Source: WGAB01 sp964406105 (GTDB lineage Bacteria > Hydrothermota > Hydrothermia > WGAB01). From it: 35,510 nt of DNA. Positions 15,024 to 22,228 of the stretch are shown one piece after another (positions within the stretch are counted from its first letter, which is position 1; each line of letters opens with the position of its first letter). The position numbers and the translations under genes are program-made. The notes beneath the pieces are model-generated. The model saw only the letters and a program-made list of their open reading frames with translations. It made no database searches and had not been told where the DNA came from. The stretch covers positions 1-35,510 of the forward strand of contig CAYOQK010000040.1 of NCBI GenBank assembly GCA_964406105.1. The letters are read 5' to 3'.

Positions 15024-16472
15024 CTATGGGTTAAGGGCTCGGCGGTACAGGTCTTCGTAACGTTGGGCCGACCGAGCCCAGGAGAAGTCCAGTTTCATGC
15101 CTCGGCGAATGGCCTGGAGCATGGCGGACCGTTGGTCAAAGAAGGCTCGGGCCCGCTTCAGGGTATTGAGGAAGGCTTGGGCTTCGTAGGGTTCAAACAC
15201 AAAGCCATAGCCCTCGGGGTGTTGCACGTCCACCACGGTGTCCTTCAGGCCGCCTGTGGCCCGCACGATGGGGAGGGTGCCGTATCGCAGAGCGATCATT
15301 TGGCCCAGACCGCAGGGTTCAAACCGGGAGGGCATCAGGAAGAAGTCCGAGGCCGCATAGATGCGCCGGGCCAAGGTGGCGTCAAAGGCCAGGGTTACAG
15401 ACACCCGGTCCGGATGTTGCTGGGCGATACGGGAGAGCATCTCGTGGTACACCTGGTCACCGGTACCCAGGATGACGAACTGGAACCCCAAAAGCGGGGC
15501 CTGCTCCAAGGCCGCGGCCACCAGATCAATCCCCTTTTGCTCGGCCAAACGGGAGACCATCCCGGCCAGGGGAAGCCCCAGGTCGGGCAGCCCCACCTGT
15601 TGGAGCAGACCTCGGCGGTTCTGCGCTTTGCCGCTCCGTACATTGCGGGCAGTGTACTGGGCAAAGAGGGCTTCATCGGTGGCGGGGTTCCACACCTCGT
15701 AGTCCAAACCGTTCAGGATGCCCACGATCTTGTCCGAGAGTTTCCGGAGGATCCCCTCCAGGCCGTGGCCGTACTCGGGGGTTTGGATCTCCTGGGCATA
15801 GGTGGGGCTCACCGTGGTGATGAAGTCTGAGAACACGATGCCGCCCTTTAAGGTGTTGAACTGGCCGTAGTACTCTGTGGCCTCCATGTGAAAGATGTGG
15901 AAACTGAGGCCGATGCGGGGGAGCACCTCAGGAGGAAACAGCCCCTGGTAAGCCAGGTTATGGATGGTGAGGATCCTGCGGGTGTTCTGAAAGTAGGGGT
16001 CAGGTTTGTCGGCCAGGCGGATGGGCAGGAAGGAGGTTTGCCAGTCGTTGAGGTGGAACACGTCGGGCCGGATCCCCAGGTGCTTGACGAGTTCCAGGGC
16101 TGCATAGGAGAAGAAGGCGAAGCGCTCTGCGTTGTCAGGGTAGTCGCCCTGGGGGGTGCCGTAGAGTTGTTCGCGATCAAAGAACTCGGGGTTGCCGATG
16201 AAGTACACGGGCACACCGCGGTTCTCTCCCTTCAGTACGTAGGCGGTGTGTCGTTGGCCTCCCAGCCACACATCAAAGCGGAGGCCGGTATCTTGGAGGC
16301 CGAAGCGTTCAGCCGGTGTAAACCGAGGGTAATGGGGCATCACCACGTGGATATCTACCCCGCGTTGTCGCAGGGCAATGGGCAGAGCGCCGGCCACGTC
16401 GGCCAGCCCGCCGGTTTTGGCATAGGGCACCACCTCCGTGGCCAGGTAAAACACGGTGATCTTCGGGTTCAT
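15024..16472 (-). CDS. glgA: Glycogen/starch synthase, GT5 family
   Basis: 482 residues, normal length. The N-terminal nucleotide-sugar loop is VVPYAKTGGLADV (K19-T20-G21-G22). The C-terminal Rossmann domain has SRLAEQKG, MPSRFEPCGLGQMIALRYGT (a conserved donor-binding loop) and ATGGLKDTV. The enzyme adds glucose from ADP- or UDP-glucose to alpha-1,4-glucan. The ATG overlaps the stop of the GH57 gene by 4 nt (ATGA), so elongating and branching enzymes are made together. No ADP-glucose pyrophosphorylase gene is in the window, so the sugar donor is not settled. Confidence 0.96.
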   Translation of the reverse strand: MNPKITVFYLATEVVPYAKTGGLADVAGALPIALRQRGVDIHVVMPHYPRFTPAERFGLQDTGLRFDVWLGGQRHTAYVLKGENRGVPVYFIGNPEFFDREQLYGTPQGDYPDNAERFAFFSYAALELVKHLGIRPDVFHLNDWQTSFLPIRLADKPDPYFQNTRRILTIHNLAYQGLFPPEVLPRIGLSFHIFHMEATEYYGQFNTLKGGIVFSDFITTVSPTYAQEIQTPEYGHGLEGILRKLSDKIVGILNGLDYEVWNPATDEALFAQYTARNVRSGKAQNRRGLLQQVGLPDLGLPLAGMVSRLAEQKGIDLVAAALEQAPLLGFQFVILGTGDQVYHEMLSRIAQQHPDRVSVTLAFDATLARRIYAASDFFLMPSRFEPCGLGQMIALRYGTLPIVRATGGLKDTVVDVQHPEGYGFVFEPYEAQAFLNTLKRARAFFDQRSAMLQAIRRGMKLDFSWARSAQRYEDLYRRALNP

Positions 16473-18145
16473 GCCTTTGCCTCCATCCAGTCAAAGGGTT
16501 GAAGATCGGGGAAGATCCGATCCCGGTGTTCCAGGGTTTCCAGGAAGCGGAAGTCTGCATCGGTAAGGGGGACAGCGGCCTGCAGATTCCGGGCCATGCG
16601 GATCAGGCGTTCCAAGTCTTCTGCATGCCGGGTTACGCGTTGTTCTGCGTAATCCCGGGCGCTCCAAGTGGTGATCAGGAACTGCCAATCCGAGGATTCC
16701 AAGAGCAGGAGTTCCCGGCCCATTTGTCGGGCCAGTCGCTGACCCACCTCGGAGGTCTGCAGGCCAGGCAGTACTTCAAAAAAGGCGTCCTCCAGGCGGT
16801 GGATATGGCGCCAGGTCCACTCGGTCCATTCGTTGTACCAAACCCAGTGGAATCCGCCTTCGCCCCAGGATCCCTCGGGCAGGTGTACCACCTCTTGGGG
16901 TTCCAAGGCCTGGAGCGCTTGGGACAGTGTGGTGGGGTGCACGTCGGTTTCCGTTTGGGCCAGGGTTCGCAGCACCCCCTCCAGCCAACGGGGCCCTTCA
17001 AACCACCAGTGGCCAAAGAGTTCGGTATCAAAGGGGCTGACCACTACGCCGTGGGGGCGGGTCCGCAAGAGTTCACGGACCACACCAACGAAGTGCTGGA
17101 TATGGCGTTGGAGCACCGGCTCCACGGCTTCAGGGTCGTACTCCTGTTTGTCGGCCAGGTCGGCCCGGGTGCTGGTCACCCGCCAGTAGCGATGGCCTGA
17201 GGGAAAGTGTTTTTTGTGGAACTCCAAGTAGGCAGGGTCTCCCGGGTATCCGATGTCGCGCGACCACACCTGCAGGGCGGTTTTGGGATCTCGTGTGAAG
17301 AAGGCCACTGCCCCAGCCGACCCTTCGGAGTAGGCAAAATAGGGGCGATAGGGGTCTCGCTCCTGGGTTTTCAGGTCTCGCTCCTGTTGGAACCGTTCCC
17401 ACAGTTGGCGAAGTCCGGGGAAGAGTGAGAGGTAGGTGCCGATGGCGCGTCCCCCTTTGAGCAAATGATGGTCCACGAGGAAAAAGCGCAGGCCAGCGCG
17501 GTGGTAAAAGTGTTCCAGGCCCCGGCGATCCTCTTCCCGACCGTCGGTGGGGCGACGCCAGCGATAGCCGGGTCGGTATGCCAGTTCTGGAGGCCACAGC
17601 CCTTGGGGATCGCGGCCGAAGTGTCGGCGGTATGCCCGGGTGCCTTCCAGGATCTGGCCCCACACGGACTCCTCGCGTCCCAGCAAGGGAAGATAACCGT
17701 GGGTGGCGGCGGAGGTGAGGATTTCTATAACCCCCTGTTCCTGGAGTCGCGCGAAGGCGCCCGGCAGATCTCCTTCAATCTCTTCAAAGGTTCGGGCCAC
17801 TTGCCAGTAAAAGGTCTGCCAAAGGCGGGCCACCCGGGCCCGCTGGTCTTCGCCCAGTCGTTGGAAGGTTTGCTCGTCTTCGGCAGCCGAGGCTTGCTTG
17901 TCCTCCAGGTACTGGCGAAACCCCTGCTGGAATTCGGGCATCCGGAGTTGCTCCACCAGGATGGGGGTGAGCCCGAGGGTAACCAGGTGTCGGTGCCCTT
18001 CCTCTCCCAGCTTTCGGAACACCCGGTACAGGGGCACGTAGCACTCCGCGGCGGCTTCGTAGAGCCACTCGGCCCCGTGGGGCCAAGTACCGTGGTGGAT
18101 CACATAGGGGAGATGGCTGTGGAGCACGAAGGCCAGGGCCTTCAC
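16469..18145 (-). CDS. GH57 1,4-alpha-glucan branching enzyme, GTG start
   Basis: 558 residues from a GTG at 18145 overlapping the previous stop (GTGA). The five GH57 regions can be followed: HSHLPYV (9-15, catalytic-site His), THGYLPLL, GLWPPELAYRPGY with the predicted nucleophile E187, a FFLVDHH strand, and SPFDTELFGHWWFEGP with predicted acid/base D373. The C-terminal helical part has EGSWGEGGFHWVWYNEWTEW. The pattern fits the GH57 branching enzymes first described from Thermococcus and Thermus rather than amylases. Together with glgA it supports glycogen storage without a GH13 GlgB. Other GH57 activities are possible but less likely. Confidence 0.93.
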   Translation of the reverse strand: MKALAFVLHSHLPYVIHHGTWPHGAEWLYEAAAECYVPLYRVFRKLGEEGHRHLVTLGLTPILVEQLRMPEFQQGFRQYLEDKQASAAEDEQTFQRLGEDQRARVARLWQTFYWQVARTFEEIEGDLPGAFARLQEQGVIEILTSAATHGYLPLLGREESVWGQILEGTRAYRRHFGRDPQGLWPPELAYRPGYRWRRPTDGREEDRRGLEHFYHRAGLRFFLVDHHLLKGGRAIGTYLSLFPGLRQLWERFQQERDLKTQERDPYRPYFAYSEGSAGAVAFFTRDPKTALQVWSRDIGYPGDPAYLEFHKKHFPSGHRYWRVTSTRADLADKQEYDPEAVEPVLQRHIQHFVGVVRELLRTRPHGVVVSPFDTELFGHWWFEGPRWLEGVLRTLAQTETDVHPTTLSQALQALEPQEVVHLPEGSWGEGGFHWVWYNEWTEWTWRHIHRLEDAFFEVLPGLQTSEVGQRLARQMGRELLLLESSDWQFLITTWSARDYAEQRVTRHAEDLERLIRMARNLQAAVPLTDADFRFLETLEHRDRIFPDLQPFDWMEAKA

Positions 18146-19323
18146 AGGCCGCCTCCCTTTTGGAACTGTTTCAGGAGGTTCCGGGCCAGGATGATCTCCA
18201 TGATCTCCGAGGTCCCTGCCCCGATTTCCAGGAGTTTGGCATCCCGGAGGAGCCGTTCCACCGGGTACTCTCGGGTGTAGCCATAGCCGCCCAGCACCTG
18301 GATCGCCTCCAGCCCGGCCTCCACGGCCAGTTGCGAGGCCAGGAGTTTCACCGTGGCGGATTCAAAGCGCAGGTCGGCCTCCGGGGTGTACTGGGCAGCC
18401 ACCTGGTACAGATAGGTGCGGACTACGTCCAGTTGCGAGGATAGCCGGGCGATCTTGTGTTGGATCAGTTCAAACTCTGCCAGGGTTTGGCCAAACTGCT
18501 TGCGTACGGTGGCGTGTTGAAGGATCCATTCCAGGCACTGCAGGGCGATGCCGGTACCTTGGGCCGCAATGGTGAGCCGTTCCAGCTGGAAGCTCTTCAT
18601 CAGTTGCAGGAACCCTTTGCCCCAGGTACCCAGCAGGTTCTCCTCGGGTACTCTCACGTGGTCCAGGAATACCAGGCCCGTGGGTGATCCCCGCATGCCC
18701 ATTTTTTCAAAGGACTTGGTGACCCTTACACCGTCCCAGGAGGTTTCCACGATGAAGGCAGACATGAAGTCCCGGGTGCGGTGGGGATCATCGGTGCGGG
18801 CGTACACCACGATCACGTCGGCCACAGCGGCGTTGGTGATGAAGATCTTGGAGCCGTTGAGGATAAAGGTGTTGCCCTCCCTTTGGGCCGTGGTTTGAAT
18901 CCCATAGACGTCCGAGCCGGCATCGGGTTCCGTGATGGCCATTCCGCCGATCCACTCTCCCCGGGCCAAGCGGGGAAGGTACCGTTGTTTCTGCTCTTCG
19001 TTGCCCCAAAGGGCGATGTTGTGGCCACCCAATACGGCGTGGGCCAGGAGGGATAGGGCCAGGGCTGGGCTATACCTGGAGAGTTCCTCCAGTACCACCA
19101 CTGCGGCCACCACGTCTTCCCCCAGGCCTTCGTATTCCTCTGGAATCACGATGCCTGTGAGGCCCAAGGCGGCGAGTTCTTGGAAGAGTTCCTGGGGGAA
19201 GGTATCCCGGCGGTCAATCTCGTCGGCCACGGGTTCCACCCGCTGCCGAGCGAATCGTCGGACCGTTTCCCTGAGGAGACGGTGTTCTTCGTTTTCCAGA
19301 AAGGTGAGGTTTCGTGCGAACAT
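18142..19323 (-). CDS. Acyl-CoA dehydrogenase (isovaleryl-type catalytic base)
   Basis: 393 residues, standard length. FAD and substrate motifs are AITEPDAGSD (129-138), GSKIFITNA (157-165), FEKMGMRGSPT and YTREYPVERLLRDAK. At the position where medium-chain enzymes carry the catalytic Glu (EGT), this protein has Ala (IGAGTSEI, A369). E248 in QLERL occupies the place of the base used by isovaleryl-CoA dehydrogenase. It oxidises acyl-CoA to enoyl-CoA and passes electrons to ETF. GGAGGG precedes the ATG. The 120-nt gap to nuoD holds a weak -10-like TAAAAT (complement of 19343-19348) without a good -35. It is the first gene of the glycogen cluster, a functionally odd neighbour. Confidence 0.93.
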   Translation of the reverse strand: MFARNLTFLENEEHRLLRETVRRFARQRVEPVADEIDRRDTFPQELFQELAALGLTGIVIPEEYEGLGEDVVAAVVVLEELSRYSPALALSLLAHAVLGGHNIALWGNEEQKQRYLPRLARGEWIGGMAITEPDAGSDVYGIQTTAQREGNTFILNGSKIFITNAAVADVIVVYARTDDPHRTRDFMSAFIVETSWDGVRVTKSFEKMGMRGSPTGLVFLDHVRVPEENLLGTWGKGFLQLMKSFQLERLTIAAQGTGIALQCLEWILQHATVRKQFGQTLAEFELIQHKIARLSSQLDVVRTYLYQVAAQYTPEADLRFESATVKLLASQLAVEAGLEAIQVLGGYGYTREYPVERLLRDAKLLEIGAGTSEIMEIILARNLLKQFQKGGGL

Positions 19324-19443
19324 ACGCCCTCCGTTTGCGGCAATTTTACAGTCTGGATCTTCCCTTCCCTGGCCTGGAGCAGGGGAACCCGAGGGGCCAA
19401 AGGGGCACCTGAGGAACAGGATGGATCCCTGGCACGATGGGCG

Positions 19444-20643
19444 TTACCGGTCCACCTCGCCCAGTACGGGGTCTAAGCTGCCGATGATGGCCACAGCATC
19501 AGCGATGAGATGGCCCGGTAGGATGTGCTCCAGGATTTGGATGTTCATAAAGGCTGCAGGCCGAATGCGTACCCGCCACGGCTTTCCGGTGCCGTCCGAA
19601 ACCAGGTAGAAGCCCAGTTCTCCCTTGGGCCCTTCCACCGAAGCGTACACCTCGCCGGCGGGGGGCAGCACCCCTTCGGTGAAGTGCTTGAAGTGGTGGA
19701 TCATCTCCTCAATGGAGGCGTACACCCGGCTTTTTGGAGGTGGTACCACTTTGAAGTCGTTGATCAGCACGTCGCCGCCAGGGAGTTGATCCAGACACTG
19801 GCGGATGATGGAAACCGATTGGCGCATTTCTTCCATACGCACCAGGTAGCGGTCGTACACGTCCCCATGGGTGCCGGTGGGCACGTCAAAGTTGAGGCGG
19901 TCGTACACACAATAGGGTTCGTATTTCCGCACGTCGTAGGCGATGCCCGAGCCTCGGAGCACAGGCCCTGTGGCTCCCAGGTCCAGGGCCTTTTCCTTGG
20001 GGATCACGCCGATGCCCTTGGTACGGTTCAGCCAGATGGGGTTTTTGGTGAGCAGGTTTTCCAAATCCTTGAGGGTTTTGGGAAACTGTTGGATGAACTG
20101 GCGGAGCCGATCCTCAAAGCCCTCAGGAAGATCTGCCATCAGGCCCCCGATGCGTAGGAAGGCGTTGTTCATGCGTTGGCCGGTGAGCTCTTCCAGGAGA
20201 TCGTAGATCTTTTCCCGTTCGCGGAAGGCATACAGAAACACGGTTACGGCTCCGATATCGGTGGCATGGGAACCCAGCCACACCAGGTGGCTTTCAATAC
20301 GGGAGAGCTCGGCCAGGATCACGCGGAGGTATTTGGCGCGTTCCGGGATCTCCTGGGTGATGCCCAGGAGTTTCTCCACGGCCAACACGTAGGCCAGGTT
20401 GTTGGAGAGGGGGGCGAGGTAGTCCAGCCGATCGGTGTAGGGGATGATTTTGAAGTACTGGAGGTTTTCTGCGATCTTTTCGGTGCCGCGGTGCAGGTAG
20501 CCGATCACGCTTCGGGCCTGGACGATGGTCTCGTGGTCCAGGGTGAGCACCACCCGGAACACCCCATGGGTGGAGGGGTGTTGAGGGCCCATGTTGAGCT
20601 CCACGGTTTCGGTGGGCAGGCCCACGTCTTCACGAAACTCCAT
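19444..20643 (-). CDS. nuoD: NADH-quinone oxidoreductase subunit D (49-kDa type), solitary
   Basis: 399 residues. Complex I subunit D is identified by LNMGPQHPSTHGVFRV (quinone-site His residues), IGYLHRGTEKIAE, the YTDRLDYLAPLSNN loop, GATGPVLRGSGI and the conserved C-terminal DPVLGEVDR. With subunit B it forms the quinone pocket at the foot of the peripheral arm. The gene is intact, yet no other nuo gene lies on either side. It begins 6 nt after porX ends, with a GAAAGGTGA site, and so probably shares porX's transcript. The rest of the complex must be encoded elsewhere, or the subunit serves another assembly. Confidence 0.96.
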   Translation of the reverse strand: MEFREDVGLPTETVELNMGPQHPSTHGVFRVVLTLDHETIVQARSVIGYLHRGTEKIAENLQYFKIIPYTDRLDYLAPLSNNLAYVLAVEKLLGITQEIPERAKYLRVILAELSRIESHLVWLGSHATDIGAVTVFLYAFREREKIYDLLEELTGQRMNNAFLRIGGLMADLPEGFEDRLRQFIQQFPKTLKDLENLLTKNPIWLNRTKGIGVIPKEKALDLGATGPVLRGSGIAYDVRKYEPYCVYDRLNFDVPTGTHGDVYDRYLVRMEEMRQSVSIIRQCLDQLPGGDVLINDFKVVPPPKSRVYASIEEMIHHFKHFTEGVLPPAGEVYASVEGPKGELGFYLVSDGTGKPWRVRIRPAAFMNIQILEHILPGHLIADAVAIIGSLDPVLGEVDR

Positions 20644-20649
20644 GATGAT

Positions 20650-22107
20650 TCACCTTTCCAGTTTCAACAGCGGCAGGCACATCTCTTCCAGGGATACGCC
20701 GCCGTGGTAGATGCCGCCGCGATAGGTTTTCTCAAAGCGGCGCACGTCCGAAGGATACACCAGGTAATGGTACACGGTGGCCAGGAGTAGCCGAGAGCCC
20801 CGGTTGGTGGGGAGCCCGTACTCGGGCAGGTGGGTCCAGAGGATCCCGCCCCGGTCGGAGATCCGTACGGAATCGCCAAACTTAAATCGCAGGCCTGGCG
20901 TGAGTTCGCCGCCGCCATAGACCACCAGGGCGTCGCGTCCCTCCACCCACCCGTGGTCCGTGGTTAAGAAAACGGTGTAGTCCAAGTCCAGGAGCCGTTC
21001 CACCTTTTGCAGGAACCGGGCCTCTTGGATCACGTACTCAGCCCACCGCATAAAGGCCCCTTCGTCGGGTGTGAGGTCCTTAAGGGAGGGGACCTCCAGG
21101 CGGAGATGGCTCAACAGGTCAATGAAGTTCACCGAGAACACCTCAAAGGGAACCTGGCCCACGGGCACCTCTTGGAAGGCACCCAGATCGTTGATCTTGT
21201 GGACCACGTGTTTGAGGGAGCCCAGGCCATGCTCGTGCAGGAACTCTTCCAGGAGTTCCCGTTCGTGGCGGTTGTCCAGGGTCCAGCCTGGATGGCGACG
21301 TTCAATGTCGTAGGGCAGGAGGCCTGCATACAGGGCGTTGCGGGCGAAGGGGGTGGCAGTGGGCAGGATGGCCATGTAGAGGTGCTGTTCCACCCGGGCC
21401 GGGCTGGGGAGCCGGTGGCTCAAGGCCACGAACTGGTCCAGCCGAAAGTTGTCAAAGATGAAAAGAGCGGTTTTCCGCTCACGGAGCACGGGCAACACCC
21501 GTTTTTTAAGGATGGTGTGAGACCAATCCAGGGTGGAATCATGGAGCACGTTCACATAGTTGCGTTCTACCCACCGGGCGAACTCCTGATTCTCGGCACG
21601 CATCTCGTCGGCCCAGGTTTCCAGGCCCTCTTGGTACCGAAGTTCGGCGAGCAGTCGGGCCCGTTGGAGCCAGCCGTGGTAATCCATGGGCAGGCGATTG
21701 AGTTCGGCGTAGGCTTGGGCCATTTTTCGGCCTTTGAGCCGGCTTTTGATCTTCTCCGCCTCCAGGCGTTTGATCAGCGCCAGCACTTGGCTGGGCTGCA
21801 CGGGCTTAACGATGTAATCAAAGACGTCTTCGGCCACGGACTCCTCAATCACTTCGCGGTCGGTGACCATGGTCACCAGGGCCACGGGCACATGGGGGGC
21901 CAGTTTCCGAACCTCCCTCAGGGTGGTGAGCCCGTCCATGCCGGGCATCCGATAGTCCAGGATAACCAGATCAAAGGAGGTGACCTTGAGGGCTTCCAGG
22001 GCGTCCTCAGGGCGGTCAAAGGTCACCACCTCTATGCCTTCTCGTTCCAGAAACAGGATGTGGGGGCGAAGCCCCTCAATTTCGTCGTCCACCCACAGGA
22101 TCCGCAT
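20650..22107 (-). CDS. porX: PorX-type response regulator with PglZ domain (T9SS regulator family)
   Basis: 485 residues from the ATG at 22107, which gives MRILWVDDEIEGLRPH. A longer frame from 22164 would add 19 unconserved residues. The receiver domain (1-120) has D7/D8, phospho-acceptor D51 (VILDYRMPG), T79 and K101. The PglZ/alkaline-phosphatase-fold domain (about 210-485) has IFDNFRLDQ (D219), ILPTATPFARN with candidate nucleophile T250 or T252, and TTDHGWVEG. In Porphyromonas, PorX pairs with the kinase PorY and an ECF sigma factor to control type IX secretion, and its PglZ domain is a zinc phosphodiesterase. No kinase gene is adjacent. The T9SS cargo gene immediately upstream supports the role. 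Confidence 0.92.
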   Translation of the reverse strand: MRILWVDDEIEGLRPHILFLEREGIEVVTFDRPEDALEALKVTSFDLVILDYRMPGMDGLTTLREVRKLAPHVPVALVTMVTDREVIEESVAEDVFDYIVKPVQPSQVLALIKRLEAEKIKSRLKGRKMAQAYAELNRLPMDYHGWLQRARLLAELRYQEGLETWADEMRAENQEFARWVERNYVNVLHDSTLDWSHTILKKRVLPVLRERKTALFIFDNFRLDQFVALSHRLPSPARVEQHLYMAILPTATPFARNALYAGLLPYDIERRHPGWTLDNRHERELLEEFLHEHGLGSLKHVVHKINDLGAFQEVPVGQVPFEVFSVNFIDLLSHLRLEVPSLKDLTPDEGAFMRWAEYVIQEARFLQKVERLLDLDYTVFLTTDHGWVEGRDALVVYGGGELTPGLRFKFGDSVRISDRGGILWTHLPEYGLPTNRGSRLLLATVYHYLVYPSDVRRFEKTYRGGIYHGGVSLEEMCLPLLKLER

Positions 22108-22116
22108 GGCAAGGGG

Positions 22117-22122
22117 ATTATA
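22117..22122 (-). promoter_or_regulatory. -10 box of porX, placed for a leaderless transcript
   Basis: A perfect TATAAT (complement of 22117-22122) stands 9 nt before the porX ATG, and no Shine-Dalgarno sequence lies between. Transcription would start at or within about three bases of the ATG. No good -35 hexamer is found 16-18 nt upstream, so the promoter may need an activator or an alternative sigma factor. It is inferred from sequence only. Confidence 0.55.
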
Positions 22123-22185
22123 GGGGAAAGGCAAGGGCATTTCTACGGAACACTTGGCCCCCAAGCCCTGGCGTTTCTCCGTGGG

Positions 22186-22228
22186 CCCTTGTGAAGGGGC
22201 TCCGAGTTGGCTCAGAAACCCACAAGGG
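22186..22228 (-). terminator. Inverted repeat after the T9SS hydrolase gene, possible terminator
   Basis: CCCTTGTG (22186-22193) and CACAAGGG (22221-22228) are exact complements separated by 27 nt, starting one base after the hydrolase stop codon. The loop contains a small GAG/CTC pairing. No U-tract follows on the minus strand, so it could be a weak terminator, an mRNA 3'-end stabiliser or chance. Nothing else is recognisable between 22123 and 22228. Confidence 0.35.

Noticed and set aside
19324..19443. Promoter and terminator between nuoD and the acyl-CoA dehydrogenase gene
   Set aside because: Only a TAAAAT-like -10 with no -35 match was found, and G/C-rich tracts do not fold into a clean hairpin; too weak to list.
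22107..22164. 19-residue extension of PorX from 22164
   Set aside because: Receiver domains start directly at MRILWVDDE-like sequence. The extension includes the likely -10 box and has no ribosome binding site.
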